Source of the DNA: Solimicrobium sp.
GTDB taxonomy: Bacteria; Pseudomonadota; Gammaproteobacteria; Burkholderiales; Burkholderiaceae_D
Assembly: GCA_021155915.1 (NCBI GenBank)
Contig: JAJNBE010000005.1
Coordinates: forward strand, 1 to 64,000
Direction: 5' to 3'
DNA length: 64,000 bases
Shown here in pieces: positions 1-9,764 of the stretch. The first letter of the stretch is position 1; the number at the start of each line of letters is the position of its first letter. The notes under the pieces were generated by a model. That model searched no databases and was not told the DNA's origin. It was given only the letters and a program-made list of their open reading frames with translations. The translations under genes were made by a program, and so were the position numbers.

Positions 1-237
1 AGGGGCCATTGACGGGTGACGCTGTGTACTCGTATAGCATCGCGCTAAAAGCGTGGCACCATAACGATAACTGTACTGGTTAGCTTACTATTTTTCGCGT
101 ACCTATACTCGTGCTTTACAAACTTTTGATTGCGCTAAAACTGCTCTGTATTCAAACTATTATGACCATAAGTTTGTTATGATTATTTAATTTTCGCTTT
201 TTAATGTTAACTGTAATGCCTTTTCTTCTTATAAAGA

Positions 238-2511
238 ATGAGTCCCAAGCCCTCCGAACATTCTCTCGAAGAAGCTCGACCTAGAGCTCAAGGAAAACAC
301 TCGTCGACTCATAACGCTGCTTCCTTCTCTAAACCAGCCGACATCCCACCAAGCACTATTCATATTTCCATCACACAATTAACGGAAAAGCTAAGTGCTT
401 ATTTACCTAATAGCGACTTGATCAGTGTTCGAGAAGCATTTCGGTTTTCCGACGAAATGCATCTTGGACAAATGCGTCGTTCTGGGGAGCCTTATATTTC
501 TCATCCTATTGCCGTAGCAGAAATTTGTGCTGACTGGAATCTGGACGTTCAGGCCATTATGGCAGCGTTATTGCATGACGTTATGGAAGACCAAAACGTT
601 AAAAAAGAAGAGTTACTAGAACGTTTTGGTGCGCCGGTGGCAGCTTTGGTTGATGGCTTATCCAAGCTTGAAAAAATTGAGTTTCAAAGTCACATCGAAG
701 CTCAGGCTGAGAATTTTAGAAAAATGTTATTGGCGATGGCCCGTGATGTTCGCGTAATTTTGGTTAAACTAGCCGATCGTCTTCATAACATGCGCACATT
801 AAGCGTCATGTCTCCCGAAAAACAACGACGTATTGCCCGCGAAACGATGGAGGTTTATGTACCAATTGCGCATCGCCTCGGCTTAAACAATATTTATCGT
901 GAACTGCAAGATTTATCTTTTTCACATTCTTATCCGCTTAGGTACCGGACATTGTCCAAAGCAGTTAAAGCGGCGCGCGGAAATCGACGTGAGGTAGTGG
1001 GGAAAATTTCTGAATCTGTCAAAGAAACGTTGAAAAATGCCGGGATTCAGGCTGAAGTAAAAGGGCGGGAAAAAACCTTGTACGGCATTTACCGTAAGAT
1101 GCACGACAAACATTTATCGTTTTCACAAGTACTCGATGTCTACGGGTTCCGCGTAATCGTCGATAATTTTAAAGATAGTTATTATGCACTGGGAGTTCTA
1201 CACACTTTATACAAACCGATGCCGGGGAAGTTTAAAGATTACATTGCCATGCCAAAACTAAATGGCTACCAATCTTTACACACGACATTAATTGGTCCTT
1301 ATGGAACCCCGGTGGAATTCCAGATACGCACGCAAGACATGCACCATATTGCCGAATCGGGGGTAGCCGCACATTGGATGTACAAAAACGAAGATGTATC
1401 ACTTTCCGACCTCCAGGTGCGGACCCACGCATGGCTGCAGTCGTTGCTCGATATCCAAAAGCAAACCGGGGACTCCGCTGAGTTTTTAGAACACGTTAAG
1501 GTCGACTTATTTCCTGACTCTGTGTATGTTTTCACGCCAAAATCTAAAATTATTGCGCTTCCCAGAGGTGCAACTGCGCTTGATTTTGCCTACACCATTC
1601 ATACGGACATTGGGGACCAGACTATCGCCACCAAAATCAATCATGAGCCTGCCCCTTTACGCACGGAATTGCGCAGTGGTGATATCGTTGAAATCATTAC
1701 CTCACCCACATCGCGCCCTACCCCGAATTGGTTAAGCTATGTAAGAACGGGCAAAGCCCGCTCGGCTATCCGTCACTATTTACGTACTGCCAATTTAACT
1801 GAGTCGACGGAACTGGGCCGTCAGCTATTGTCGCAGTCACTCGCTTTACTCAACCTTAATCCGAAACTTCCTGAAGAAATCGTCGAAAACCTTATAGCTG
1901 AGTCTAATTCAGTCTCGTTAGAAGAACTGTACGCGGACATTGGAACCGGACGGCGCATGGCTGCGTTGGTGGCGCGCCATATTTTAGATTTAATTGAAGA
2001 CGAACCAAGCTCGATTCCGTTTTCGCAAACATTCAATCGACACCCCCCTACAGGCAAACTCGACCCAGTCGTTATATATGGTAGCGAAGGTATTTCAGCT
2101 GAACTGGCAAATTGCTGCTTACCTATCCCGGGGGATGGGATAATAGGTCAATTAAAACGTGATCAGGGTCTAGTAGTACATACCTGTGATTGTCTGGTAG
2201 GGAAACGTCAACTACAAAAGGAGCCAGAACGTTGGATTGATGTCGCGTGGGGCGAAGAGTTGAATCGCCGTTTTGATTGTAAGTTCACTATCTTCACGAC
2301 CAATGAAAGAGGATCATTAGCAAGGGTTGCTGCTGAAATTGGCGAATCAGACGCAAATATTATTAACGTTGCCATGGAAGTAAGTTCGTTAGGAACGCTA
2401 GCACAGATTTGTTTCACGGTTCAAGTAGAAGATAGAAAACACCTTGCGCGCTTGATGCGCAGTGTGCGTCATATTGTTAGCGTATCGAAGATTATGCGCG
2501 GTCAGATTTAG
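238..2511 (+). CDS. spoT: Bifunctional (p)ppGpp synthetase/hydrolase SpoT (RelA/SpoT family)
   Basis: 757 aa ORF with HD-hydrolase motif (HDVMED), synthetase region (YGFRVIV, GYQSLHTT), TGS-like domain and C-terminal ACT-like region. Confidence 0.95.
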   Translation: MSPKPSEHSLEEARPRAQGKHSSTHNAASFSKPADIPPSTIHISITQLTEKLSAYLPNSDLISVREAFRFSDEMHLGQMRRSGEPYISHPIAVAEICADWNLDVQAIMAALLHDVMEDQNVKKEELLERFGAPVAALVDGLSKLEKIEFQSHIEAQAENFRKMLLAMARDVRVILVKLADRLHNMRTLSVMSPEKQRRIARETMEVYVPIAHRLGLNNIYRELQDLSFSHSYPLRYRTLSKAVKAARGNRREVVGKISESVKETLKNAGIQAEVKGREKTLYGIYRKMHDKHLSFSQVLDVYGFRVIVDNFKDSYYALGVLHTLYKPMPGKFKDYIAMPKLNGYQSLHTTLIGPYGTPVEFQIRTQDMHHIAESGVAAHWMYKNEDVSLSDLQVRTHAWLQSLLDIQKQTGDSAEFLEHVKVDLFPDSVYVFTPKSKIIALPRGATALDFAYTIHTDIGDQTIATKINHEPAPLRTELRSGDIVEIITSPTSRPTPNWLSYVRTGKARSAIRHYLRTANLTESTELGRQLLSQSLALLNLNPKLPEEIVENLIAESNSVSLEELYADIGTGRRMAALVARHILDLIEDEPSSIPFSQTFNRHPPTGKLDPVVIYGSEGISAELANCCLPIPGDGIIGQLKRDQGLVVHTCDCLVGKRQLQKEPERWIDVAWGEELNRRFDCKFTIFTTNERGSLARVAAEIGESDANIINVAMEVSSLGTLAQICFTVQVEDRKHLARLMRSVRHIVSVSKIMRGQI

Positions 2512-2521
2512 AAAAAGGAAA

Positions 2522-4174
2522 ATGAAAATGAAAATGAAGAAAATAATTGTCAGTTTAATTTTTGGCGCTTTGACGCACTACGCGCATTCGACAGAATTAG
2601 TAGATATTGATGTGCAAAATAATTTAGAAGGTTCGTTAGACCCAACCGTTTATGGGTATGAATCCAGCCGACCAATTTTGTGCGTAAAGACAAGCAAAGG
2701 AACATTAATAATCAGCCCCGGACAAAAAGCAGTTCTCAGAGGAGGTACCCCTGACGATAATGGCGTCCTGCAGAATTGGTATAATGCCGATGTACGTCTA
2801 AATGGGTGCGACGTCGCAAGAGACCCCTATGTTGGATATCTCGGCATTGGAACAAATGAAGTAAAGTTTTCTTCCTCCGCGGATCTTCTTAACCGCATGG
2901 AGATCGTCAACGCGAAAAAAACGGCCACCTCTATTACTGGCAAACTTTCGTATATTCCCATAACAGAGAATTTTAGTAAGGTGTTGCATCCGCGAACCGA
3001 TATAAACCGGAAGCTTACTTACATTGGAATCAATTTATCCGGAGCTGAATTTGGCAAAACTATTTCACCCAATTCCATGCCCGATCTGTCGGCTGCAGAT
3101 GACAATTCCGGGAAAAAACCTGGGTTGGATTTGGTAAGCATGTACGACAACCGGGACAGTAACCAGGACCGGGGGTATATCCCTGCAGGTATTAACACAG
3201 TAAGGCTTCCGATTCGCTGGGAATATCTTGAGCTCCTCACTTTACCTTCTACCATTAATGAGCCAAATTGGAAGTGGAACGACGCCTATTGGAATGCGTT
3301 TATTGCCCCTACGCTAGTCACACTCACCAATGCAGGAATCCACACCATTTTAGACTTGCATTCCTACCTGCACTATTCACCGTATGGGACCGGAGTATCA
3401 GGTTGCCTTAACGAAATCATAAAATGCCCTGATGGCACGCTGGATCTCAACAAAGACCATTACATCAAAGTCTGGATGGATATTTTAGAAAAAGTAAAAG
3501 CAAATACTAAGATCAAGGAAGAAAATTTGATGTTTGACCTGATCAATGAACCTGCAGCAAATAAAAAAGGAGATACGATTGAAACGCTTTCACCACAACA
3601 AGCGTTTGATGTAGAAGTAGCTGTTGCCAAACAATTACAAGCAAACGGATTCGCTGGAAAAATTTTGCTAGAAGGCGCGAACTGGACTGGTTTGCATTCA
3701 TGGAACGAGTCGGTTGATGATCATGCAGCAAATGCGGTCGTGTTCACCAAAGCTAATTTGATAAACAGAGGGATAACGTTTAATGAGTACAGTAATAACG
3801 TACTTATTAACGTGCATCAGTATTTTGATGATGACTTTTCCGGTACCAAAGATAGCTGCCTCTCCAATCTGAAAAGCAAGGGGAAAAATGGCTTTAATAC
3901 AGCCGCTTTCGCTAAATGGTTAAAAGAGCAAAATTTAAAAGCAATAGTTACCGAGTTCGGAACTTCTAGACACGCGGAGGAGAGCTGTCAACCAATTTTA
4001 AAAGAGTTCGTACAATACCTAACCAGGAATGCAGTGAAAGAAAGCGACTTAGAAGGTGGGTTTGTCGGTGCAACGTTATGGGCCACAGGGCATGATTGGG
4101 GCGACTATAATTTATTGTTTAGCCCCGAGACCTATCAATTTAAAACACTGATGAATAACGCGATTACACGTTAG
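2522..4174 (+). CDS. Secreted glycoside hydrolase family 5 (cellulase/endoglucanase-like)
   Basis: ORF track starts at 2462 inside spoT; ATG at 2522 gives a signal peptide (MKMKMKKIIVSLIFGALTHYAHS). GH5-like motifs: DLINEPA (acid/base Glu) and IVTEFG (nucleophile Glu). Confidence 0.85.
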   Translation: MKMKMKKIIVSLIFGALTHYAHSTELVDIDVQNNLEGSLDPTVYGYESSRPILCVKTSKGTLIISPGQKAVLRGGTPDDNGVLQNWYNADVRLNGCDVARDPYVGYLGIGTNEVKFSSSADLLNRMEIVNAKKTATSITGKLSYIPITENFSKVLHPRTDINRKLTYIGINLSGAEFGKTISPNSMPDLSAADDNSGKKPGLDLVSMYDNRDSNQDRGYIPAGINTVRLPIRWEYLELLTLPSTINEPNWKWNDAYWNAFIAPTLVTLTNAGIHTILDLHSYLHYSPYGTGVSGCLNEIIKCPDGTLDLNKDHYIKVWMDILEKVKANTKIKEENLMFDLINEPAANKKGDTIETLSPQQAFDVEVAVAKQLQANGFAGKILLEGANWTGLHSWNESVDDHAANAVVFTKANLINRGITFNEYSNNVLINVHQYFDDDFSGTKDSCLSNLKSKGKNGFNTAAFAKWLKEQNLKAIVTEFGTSRHAEESCQPILKEFVQYLTRNAVKESDLEGGFVGATLWATGHDWGDYNLLFSPETYQFKTLMNNAITR

Positions 4175-4194
4175 CCGGAGCCTGAGAACAGTAC

Positions 4195-4575
4195 ATGCTT
4201 TACTCAATCGCCGTCATTAGTATTGGCGCTTCTTGCGGTGCTGTTTTGCGTTGGATGTTGGGTTGGCAACTTAACGCTCTGTTTCCCATTCTATTGCCAG
4301 GCACCTTAGCCGCCAACCTAATTGGAGGCTATTTGATGGGATTAGCCGTTGGGTTCTTTAGCGAACATCCTGCAATCACCCCTGAGCTGCGCTTGCTAAT
4401 TATCACGGGTTTTCTCGGAGGCTTAACGACCTTTTCTACTTTTTCAGCTGAAGTGGTTTCACTGCTACAAACAGGTCGGGTTGCCTGGGCATTCATTAAT
4501 ATCGGGTTACATGTGGCTGGTTCGATTTTGCTAACCCTAGCTGGGATAATGACGATTAATTATTTCCGCGCCTGA
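4195..4575 (+). CDS. crcB: Fluoride ion channel CrcB/Fluc
   Basis: 126 aa; [14 protein letters not shown] and [15 protein letters not shown] motifs, four hydrophobic segments. Confidence 0.93.
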   Translation: MLYSIAVISIGASCGAVLRWMLGWQLNALFPILLPGTLAANLIGGYLMGLAVGFFSEHPAITPELRLLIITGFLGGLTTFSTFSAEVVSLLQTGRVAWAFINIGLHVAGSILLTLAGIMTINYFRA

Positions 4576-4581
4576 TCGCGC

Positions 4582-4598
4582 TGACGAGCGTCATTTTT
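4582..4598 (+). terminator. Possible weak rho-independent terminator after crcB
   Basis: TGACGAGCGTCATTTTT: 5-bp stem followed by T5, just after the crcB stop. Confidence 0.4.
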
Positions 4599-4611
4599 CC
4601 CTGTATTTTCA

Positions 4612-5067
4612 TTATTTTATTTTCCATTTCCGCAATGCATGTAAATCAACTTCCCGCGTATCCACCCATTGGCCATCATCATCATTCATTTCTTTTTTCC
4701 AGAACGGCGCCTCCGTTTTTAAATAATCCATTATGAATTCACAAGCATTAAAAGCGGTCTGGCGATGTTGACTGGCGACCGCTACCAGCACAATTTGGTC
4801 GCTGACTGATAACATCCCAATCCGGTGAATAACCACAACATCAGTGATTTGCCAACGACCCATCGCTCGTTGAACAATTTTTTCCAACGATCTTTCTGTC
4901 ATGCCGGGATAATGTTCCAGCTCCATGCGGCTAAGCGCCGTGGTGGCCCCCATTTCCCGCACCGTGCCTACAAAACTGACCACAGCGCCGATGTTACGAT
5001 GCGCAGCTCGTAATTTAGCTAACTCGATACTGACATCAAAATCGGCTGATTGTATGGCAATTTTCAC
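4612..5067 (-). CDS. moaE: Molybdopterin synthase catalytic subunit MoaE
   Basis: 151 aa; VSFVGTVR, LELEHYPGM-like (RMELEHYPGM), VVIHRIG, FWKKE motifs. Confidence 0.93.
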   Translation of the reverse strand: MKIAIQSADFDVSIELAKLRAAHRNIGAVVSFVGTVREMGATTALSRMELEHYPGMTERSLEKIVQRAMGRWQITDVVVIHRIGMLSVSDQIVLVAVASQHRQTAFNACEFIMDYLKTEAPFWKKEMNDDDGQWVDTREVDLHALRKWKIK

Positions 5068-5122
5068 TGTGTCTGCTTCGCTATCGGGAGACCTCTTTAA
5101 TTGATATTAATCTTGGCCTTAT

Positions 5123-8011
5123 TTACCAACCCGGTGGTTTCATTCGGTTCACAATTTTTTTAAAGTCTTCATGCTTGTTGGCATGATCGATCAAAATACC
5201 AGATAAAACAGCAGTACAGGTGAATTCAGCTATTTTTCCCGTCGCTATGATCGTGCCGCCAACCATTTTTGTTATCCATACGACGAAATTAGCCTCTGCC
5301 GTATTGTTATTATCCTTAAAAATGCTGCTATCTAACTCGTATGCCTTGATGAGCAATGCTGCTGCATATTCCCTCAGAGGAGTAGGTGAGTCGCTTTCTG
5401 TACCAAAAAAATGGGAGGAAGAATACTTTGCGAACAGAGTTGCAAGACAAAATAATGTTCGTGCTTTAGTCAAATCTCCTGAATTTGACAAAAAAAATGT
5501 ATTAATAATTTGGTTATAGTGAATATCGGTGAGGGTTTTTGCATTTGTTCGTACGTTTTTATTAAACTGCCGGTAAGGTTTACGTGAAAACAGCGGTTCA
5601 AATATTTTTCTTAATGTATTTTGATCAGCGCTGCCCGTTAAATTTTCAATTCGGTCGCCTTTTAAAGCAGACACTTTAAGGGCGTCTTCAAAGAGAGAAT
5701 TATAGTCTTTGGTAATAACCCCTAGTTCATTATTTTGGTTGATGTATTTTAGATTAATCGTCTTTAACAACTTTGCAAACGTAGCTCGATGTAGCTGAAA
5801 CTGATAGGCAGGATTAAAAAGCGGAAACATCTCGTACACCTCAGTCAGATTCGGGCTAGACACAGCCTGGTCATTTTCTACAAAGTATGTAGTTGTCCAA
5901 TCATGATCTGTGCCTTGATGCAACATATCAGCAATATTTTTTTTACTAAGTAAAAGGCCTCCGTAAACTCCAGTGTTCTTATTCTTGCTAATGAAAACAT
6001 AAGCAAGATCATTTTCATCAATATTTCGTATGCCTCCTTCGATATAATTTACTTGTTTCAGATGAACTTCTTTATAAATCTTGAGTTGATCAAGTTCTAA
6101 ATAGGTATCGTAAAGCTGCTCGGCCGTTCTTTTAATCTCGCCATCCCGGTGGCCTGTACATAATCCAATCAATTGAATGAAGAAACCATTGTTTCCCAAC
6201 ATAAATTTCCCTGGTTGATCTTCTTGATCGCTTTTATTTATTGCTTGTACTATTTCTAAAAAGAATCGGAGTAATGCTGAATTATATTTTTTCAATACCG
6301 TGGTATTTGCCTCGGTTATTATCGAGCGGAGTAGACGCTCTTTAATAAAAATGAGAATTTTTGAATCTTGATGGTACATCTCATTTTTCATAAAAATGTC
6401 GATAAATGCCAGATTAATACGGGAAATAGTGGCACTCTTTAAAGAATCAATAATTTGGTGCATCAACTCTATTTTAATAATCTTTTCAGTGCTACTAATA
6501 AAGGTATCATTAATGTTACTAATGACTGTTAATAAGCTACCTGTCGAAGTATTATTTACGTGGTTAAAATACTGATCTAATGTGTCTTGGTTCCAAACCG
6601 CTGGGAGTTTGAGGGAAATTTCTGTATTTTGTAAGTTTGTGAAACTATCAAATTTAACGCCCATCAAATTTACATCTCTTAAAATCGCCGAATACAGATT
6701 TGTTCCGTTCAGATTTTTTCCGCTTAAATTCGTGTCACTCAAGTCTGCCCCGCTCAGATCAGCCCCGGTCAGAATTGTTTTGTAAAGTATCGCGCTGGTC
6801 AGTTTCGCACCACTTAGTTCTCCATTGCTCAGATCCACTTCGCCCAGATTCGCCTTGCTTAAATTTGTGTTATTTAGATTTGCCCTTTGCAAATCCGTCT
6901 TGCGCAAATCCGCACCACTTAATTCTGCCCCGCTCAGATCAACATCAGTTAAGCAGGAAGAACTCAAATTTACGCCCCTTAGAAGCACGCCACTCAAATT
7001 CATACCTCGCAGATCTATCCCCATCAAATTAGCATGGCTCAGATCGGCTTCACTCAGATTTGCCTGGGGCAGCTTCGGATTCTGCAGTTTTTTCAGTTTC
7101 GCTTGACGCATATCTACGGATTGCAGGATTGCTTTACTGAGATTCGCTCCACTTAGATTAGCCGATTCCAGAATCGCTTTACTGAGGTTCGCGCCACTTA
7201 GATTGGCCTTTTTAAGACAGGCCCCGTTCAGAGTTGCCTCAATTAATTTCGCTCCACTGAAATCTAAATCGCTTAAATCTGCCATTTTCAGATTCACAGA
7301 GCTTAAATTGGTCCCTCTGAAACTGGCCCCTCGTAAAACTGTTTTTACCAAAATCGCCCCACTGAGGTCCGCACCGTTCAGAATTGTGTTATTTAGTCTC
7401 GTACCCGTGAGGTTCGCTCCAGTCAAAATCGCATCAGTCAGGTCGACTCCACTCAAATCTAAATTGGTCAAATCCAATGCGGTACGCCAACTCGGACCAC
7501 TTCGAGTGAGCCATTGGGGAAAAGACATGAGCTGAATTTCTTGTGCTACTGTTTTCAGATAGACAACCCCCGCTCTTACAAGGATTTTATAAGAACCCCC
7601 TGGGTTTAAATCAGATGAAAAAATAACTTCCTCTTGATTTCGATTTGCGCCAATTTTGAATGCTGCTAAAATGACCTTTTCTTTACTTCTTAATGCTTGC
7701 AAAGCATTTTCTATCTCTATGATGCTTTGGTTGTCTAGAGTTAATAACCAATTTACATTCAGGCGCGTATTCAGATCTAGATTTTCTCTATTAACCGTGC
7801 TAATCGGAAACCCGACAATTTCGCCGGGGTTTATTCCTTTTTCGCGTTTCTGTTGGCACAAGCAAACTATTTCATCCAGTCCCAAAAGATTAATGCTATC
7901 AAATACAGCCTTGAGAGTGTCCCTGCTGACTCCGCCATCCGCCGGTTTATTTGCCCAGATTGAAGAGTTATTGAGGGGAGAAGGTGTGAGCGAGGAATAA
8001 GGGCGGATCAT
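5123..8011 (-). CDS. Large pentapeptide-repeat protein with unique N- and C-terminal regions (effector-like)
   Basis: 962 aa; about 50 tandem A(D/N)LSxx units in residues ~180-460 (e.g. ANLSGANLSKAILESANLSGANLSKA) followed by a ~500 aa non-repeat region. Confidence 0.85.
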   Translation of the reverse strand: MIRPYSSLTPSPLNNSSIWANKPADGGVSRDTLKAVFDSINLLGLDEIVCLCQQKREKGINPGEIVGFPISTVNRENLDLNTRLNVNWLLTLDNQSIIEIENALQALRSKEKVILAAFKIGANRNQEEVIFSSDLNPGGSYKILVRAGVVYLKTVAQEIQLMSFPQWLTRSGPSWRTALDLTNLDLSGVDLTDAILTGANLTGTRLNNTILNGADLSGAILVKTVLRGASFRGTNLSSVNLKMADLSDLDFSGAKLIEATLNGACLKKANLSGANLSKAILESANLSGANLSKAILQSVDMRQAKLKKLQNPKLPQANLSEADLSHANLMGIDLRGMNLSGVLLRGVNLSSSCLTDVDLSGAELSGADLRKTDLQRANLNNTNLSKANLGEVDLSNGELSGAKLTSAILYKTILTGADLSGADLSDTNLSGKNLNGTNLYSAILRDVNLMGVKFDSFTNLQNTEISLKLPAVWNQDTLDQYFNHVNNTSTGSLLTVISNINDTFISSTEKIIKIELMHQIIDSLKSATISRINLAFIDIFMKNEMYHQDSKILIFIKERLLRSIITEANTTVLKKYNSALLRFFLEIVQAINKSDQEDQPGKFMLGNNGFFIQLIGLCTGHRDGEIKRTAEQLYDTYLELDQLKIYKEVHLKQVNYIEGGIRNIDENDLAYVFISKNKNTGVYGGLLLSKKNIADMLHQGTDHDWTTTYFVENDQAVSSPNLTEVYEMFPLFNPAYQFQLHRATFAKLLKTINLKYINQNNELGVITKDYNSLFEDALKVSALKGDRIENLTGSADQNTLRKIFEPLFSRKPYRQFNKNVRTNAKTLTDIHYNQIINTFFLSNSGDLTKARTLFCLATLFAKYSSSHFFGTESDSPTPLREYAAALLIKAYELDSSIFKDNNNTAEANFVVWITKMVGGTIIATGKIAEFTCTAVLSGILIDHANKHEDFKKIVNRMKPPGW

Positions 8012-8127
8012 GGTAATTTTCTCTCAAATGGTTATCAGTTGAAATTTTGTGGCAATGGAAAATTCGTAATTTCTCAATGGCTGAGCCAAGCGAAGCACTT
8101 GCAGATTTAGCGAGACAGTCGAGGAGA

Positions 8128-8199
8128 GAGATCTCCGCCCACCCTACTGCGCAAAGCAAAGACGCCGTTACGCGTTGCTCGCAATCCTCATGTACTCAA
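8128..8199. repeat. Half copy of dispersed ~140 bp palindromic repeat (copy A)
   Basis: gagatctccgcccaccctactgcgc...gttgctcgcaatcctcatgtactca aligns to one arm of the copy at 48300-48440. Confidence 0.65.
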
Positions 8200-8233
8200 T
8201 ATAATTGGAAGATCTTCAAATGAAAATCTGGGT

Positions 8234-8491
8234 TTAACCTCCCGTTACCGGCGGAAAAAAAGCAACTTCACTGTCTTCAAAAATTTCAGTGGAAAATTCG
8301 CATATTTCAAACTGGTAAGCCATTTGTATGTTTCGGTCATAAGCTAGGACTTCGGCCCAAATACCGCCCCGAGTAATCAACCATTCGCGTACTTGCCCGA
8401 CCATTCTTACTTCTGCGGGAAGCGTCACTATTTCTGTGGAACAACTTAGCTTTTCACGCACGCTGGCGAAAAAACGTAAAGTAATTTTCAT
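8234..8491 (-). CDS. moaD: Molybdopterin synthase sulfur carrier subunit MoaD
   Basis: 85 aa; ends in FFPPVTGG with terminal GG; overlaps moeA stop/start. Confidence 0.93.
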   Translation of the reverse strand: MKITLRFFASVREKLSCSTEIVTLPAEVRMVGQVREWLITRGGIWAEVLAYDRNIQMAYQFEICEFSTEIFEDSEVAFFPPVTGG

Positions 8492-9744
8492 TAGATCACT
8501 TCCGAATACGGGATAAATTTAACCCAATCCCCTTGATTTATCTGAGTTCCGGGAGGATTATCCACCAACCCATCTCCCCATACAAGTGAAGTTAAAACAG
8601 CAGAACCTTGATTTGGGTATAAATCTAAACCACCATCGATATTTCGTCTAACACGTAAAAATTCATTACGCGTTTCCACTCTTGTTCCGGCTTTTGGCCA
8701 GAAAAAGTCAGCCCGAATCGAGTAGGATGGCGGCGCCACATCAACCACTCCCTGCAAACGCAATAAAAATGGACGCACTAACAGTAAAAAGGTAACAAAA
8801 CTAGAAACCGGATTTCCCGGCAAACCAATAAAAAACGATGAACCAATCTCTCCAAATGCTAAAGGTTTACCGGGTTTTATTGCAATCTGCCAGAGTCGTA
8901 AGCACCCTTCTGCCTGTAGCGCCGGCTTAATGTAATCTTTGCCACCCACTGAGACGCCGCCTGAGGTAATGACTACGTCACTTTGTTGAGAAGCGTGCTT
9001 TAAAGCAGTTCGAGTGGCTTCTAATGTATCAGGCGAAATGCCAAAATCATGAATTTCACAGCCCAAATTCTCTAACAGTGCCGTAAGTAAAAAACGGTTG
9101 GAATTATAAACGGCACCGTCGGTTAATGTTTCGCCTGGCATAATTAGCTCATCACCGGTGGAAAAAATGGCGACCTTCAATGGACGTTTTACGGGCAATA
9201 CAGCGAAACCAACCGACGCAGCTAAAGCTAAATCTTGGGCACGTAAACGCATACCAGCTGACAAAATAATACTTCCTTGCCGAATATCCTCGCCGATATA
9301 ACGCGTCCATTCGCCAGCTTGCGGGATATGCAATAAACGTATAGCAGAGCCTTCCGCCGTTAAAACGACTTCGCAGTCTTCTTGCATAACTACCGTATCG
9401 GCTCCTACCGGAATAATTGCGCCGGTAAATAGGCGTGCAGCAGTACCGGGCTGCAGTGGTACCCCTATATGTCCCGCCTCTATACACTGACTAATTGGCA
9501 ACAGCGTTTTCCCAGTTGCGATTGCATCGCTCGCCTTAAGCGCATAACCATCCATCTGAGAACTATTAAAGCTGGGGACGTTTATGGGGGCGGTGAGATT
9601 GGAAGCTAGAATACGTCGATTAGCTATTATTGTAGGCATGTAGACCGTGTCATAGACCGTGTCTATTGTGGGTCGTTCTTCAGCTGCCGTTAATAAACAA
9701 GACAGCGCCTCATTGAGGCTCATCAGAGGCGGGGCATTTCTCAT
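8491..9744 (-). CDS. moeA: Molybdopterin molybdenumtransferase MoeA
   Basis: 417 aa; QMDGYAL, GxxxPxG..GADTVVMQE, STGDEL, TSGGVSVGGKDY, GLPGNPVSSFV motifs. Confidence 0.95.
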   Translation of the reverse strand: MRNAPPLMSLNEALSCLLTAAEERPTIDTVYDTVYMPTIIANRRILASNLTAPINVPSFNSSQMDGYALKASDAIATGKTLLPISQCIEAGHIGVPLQPGTAARLFTGAIIPVGADTVVMQEDCEVVLTAEGSAIRLLHIPQAGEWTRYIGEDIRQGSIILSAGMRLRAQDLALAASVGFAVLPVKRPLKVAIFSTGDELIMPGETLTDGAVYNSNRFLLTALLENLGCEIHDFGISPDTLEATRTALKHASQQSDVVITSGGVSVGGKDYIKPALQAEGCLRLWQIAIKPGKPLAFGEIGSSFFIGLPGNPVSSFVTFLLLVRPFLLRLQGVVDVAPPSYSIRADFFWPKAGTRVETRNEFLRVRRNIDGGLDLYPNQGSAVLTSLVWGDGLVDNPPGTQINQGDWVKFIPYSEVI

Positions 9745-9764
9745 TATTTTTTCATTATTTTTCG

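Noticed and set aside
6582-7535. Several plus-strand ORFs antisense to the pentapeptide-repeat gene (e.g. 6700-7032, 7203-7535)
   Set aside because: Low-complexity by-products of the opposite-strand pentapeptide periodicity (repeating APLRS/PLKF patterns), with no independent start signals.
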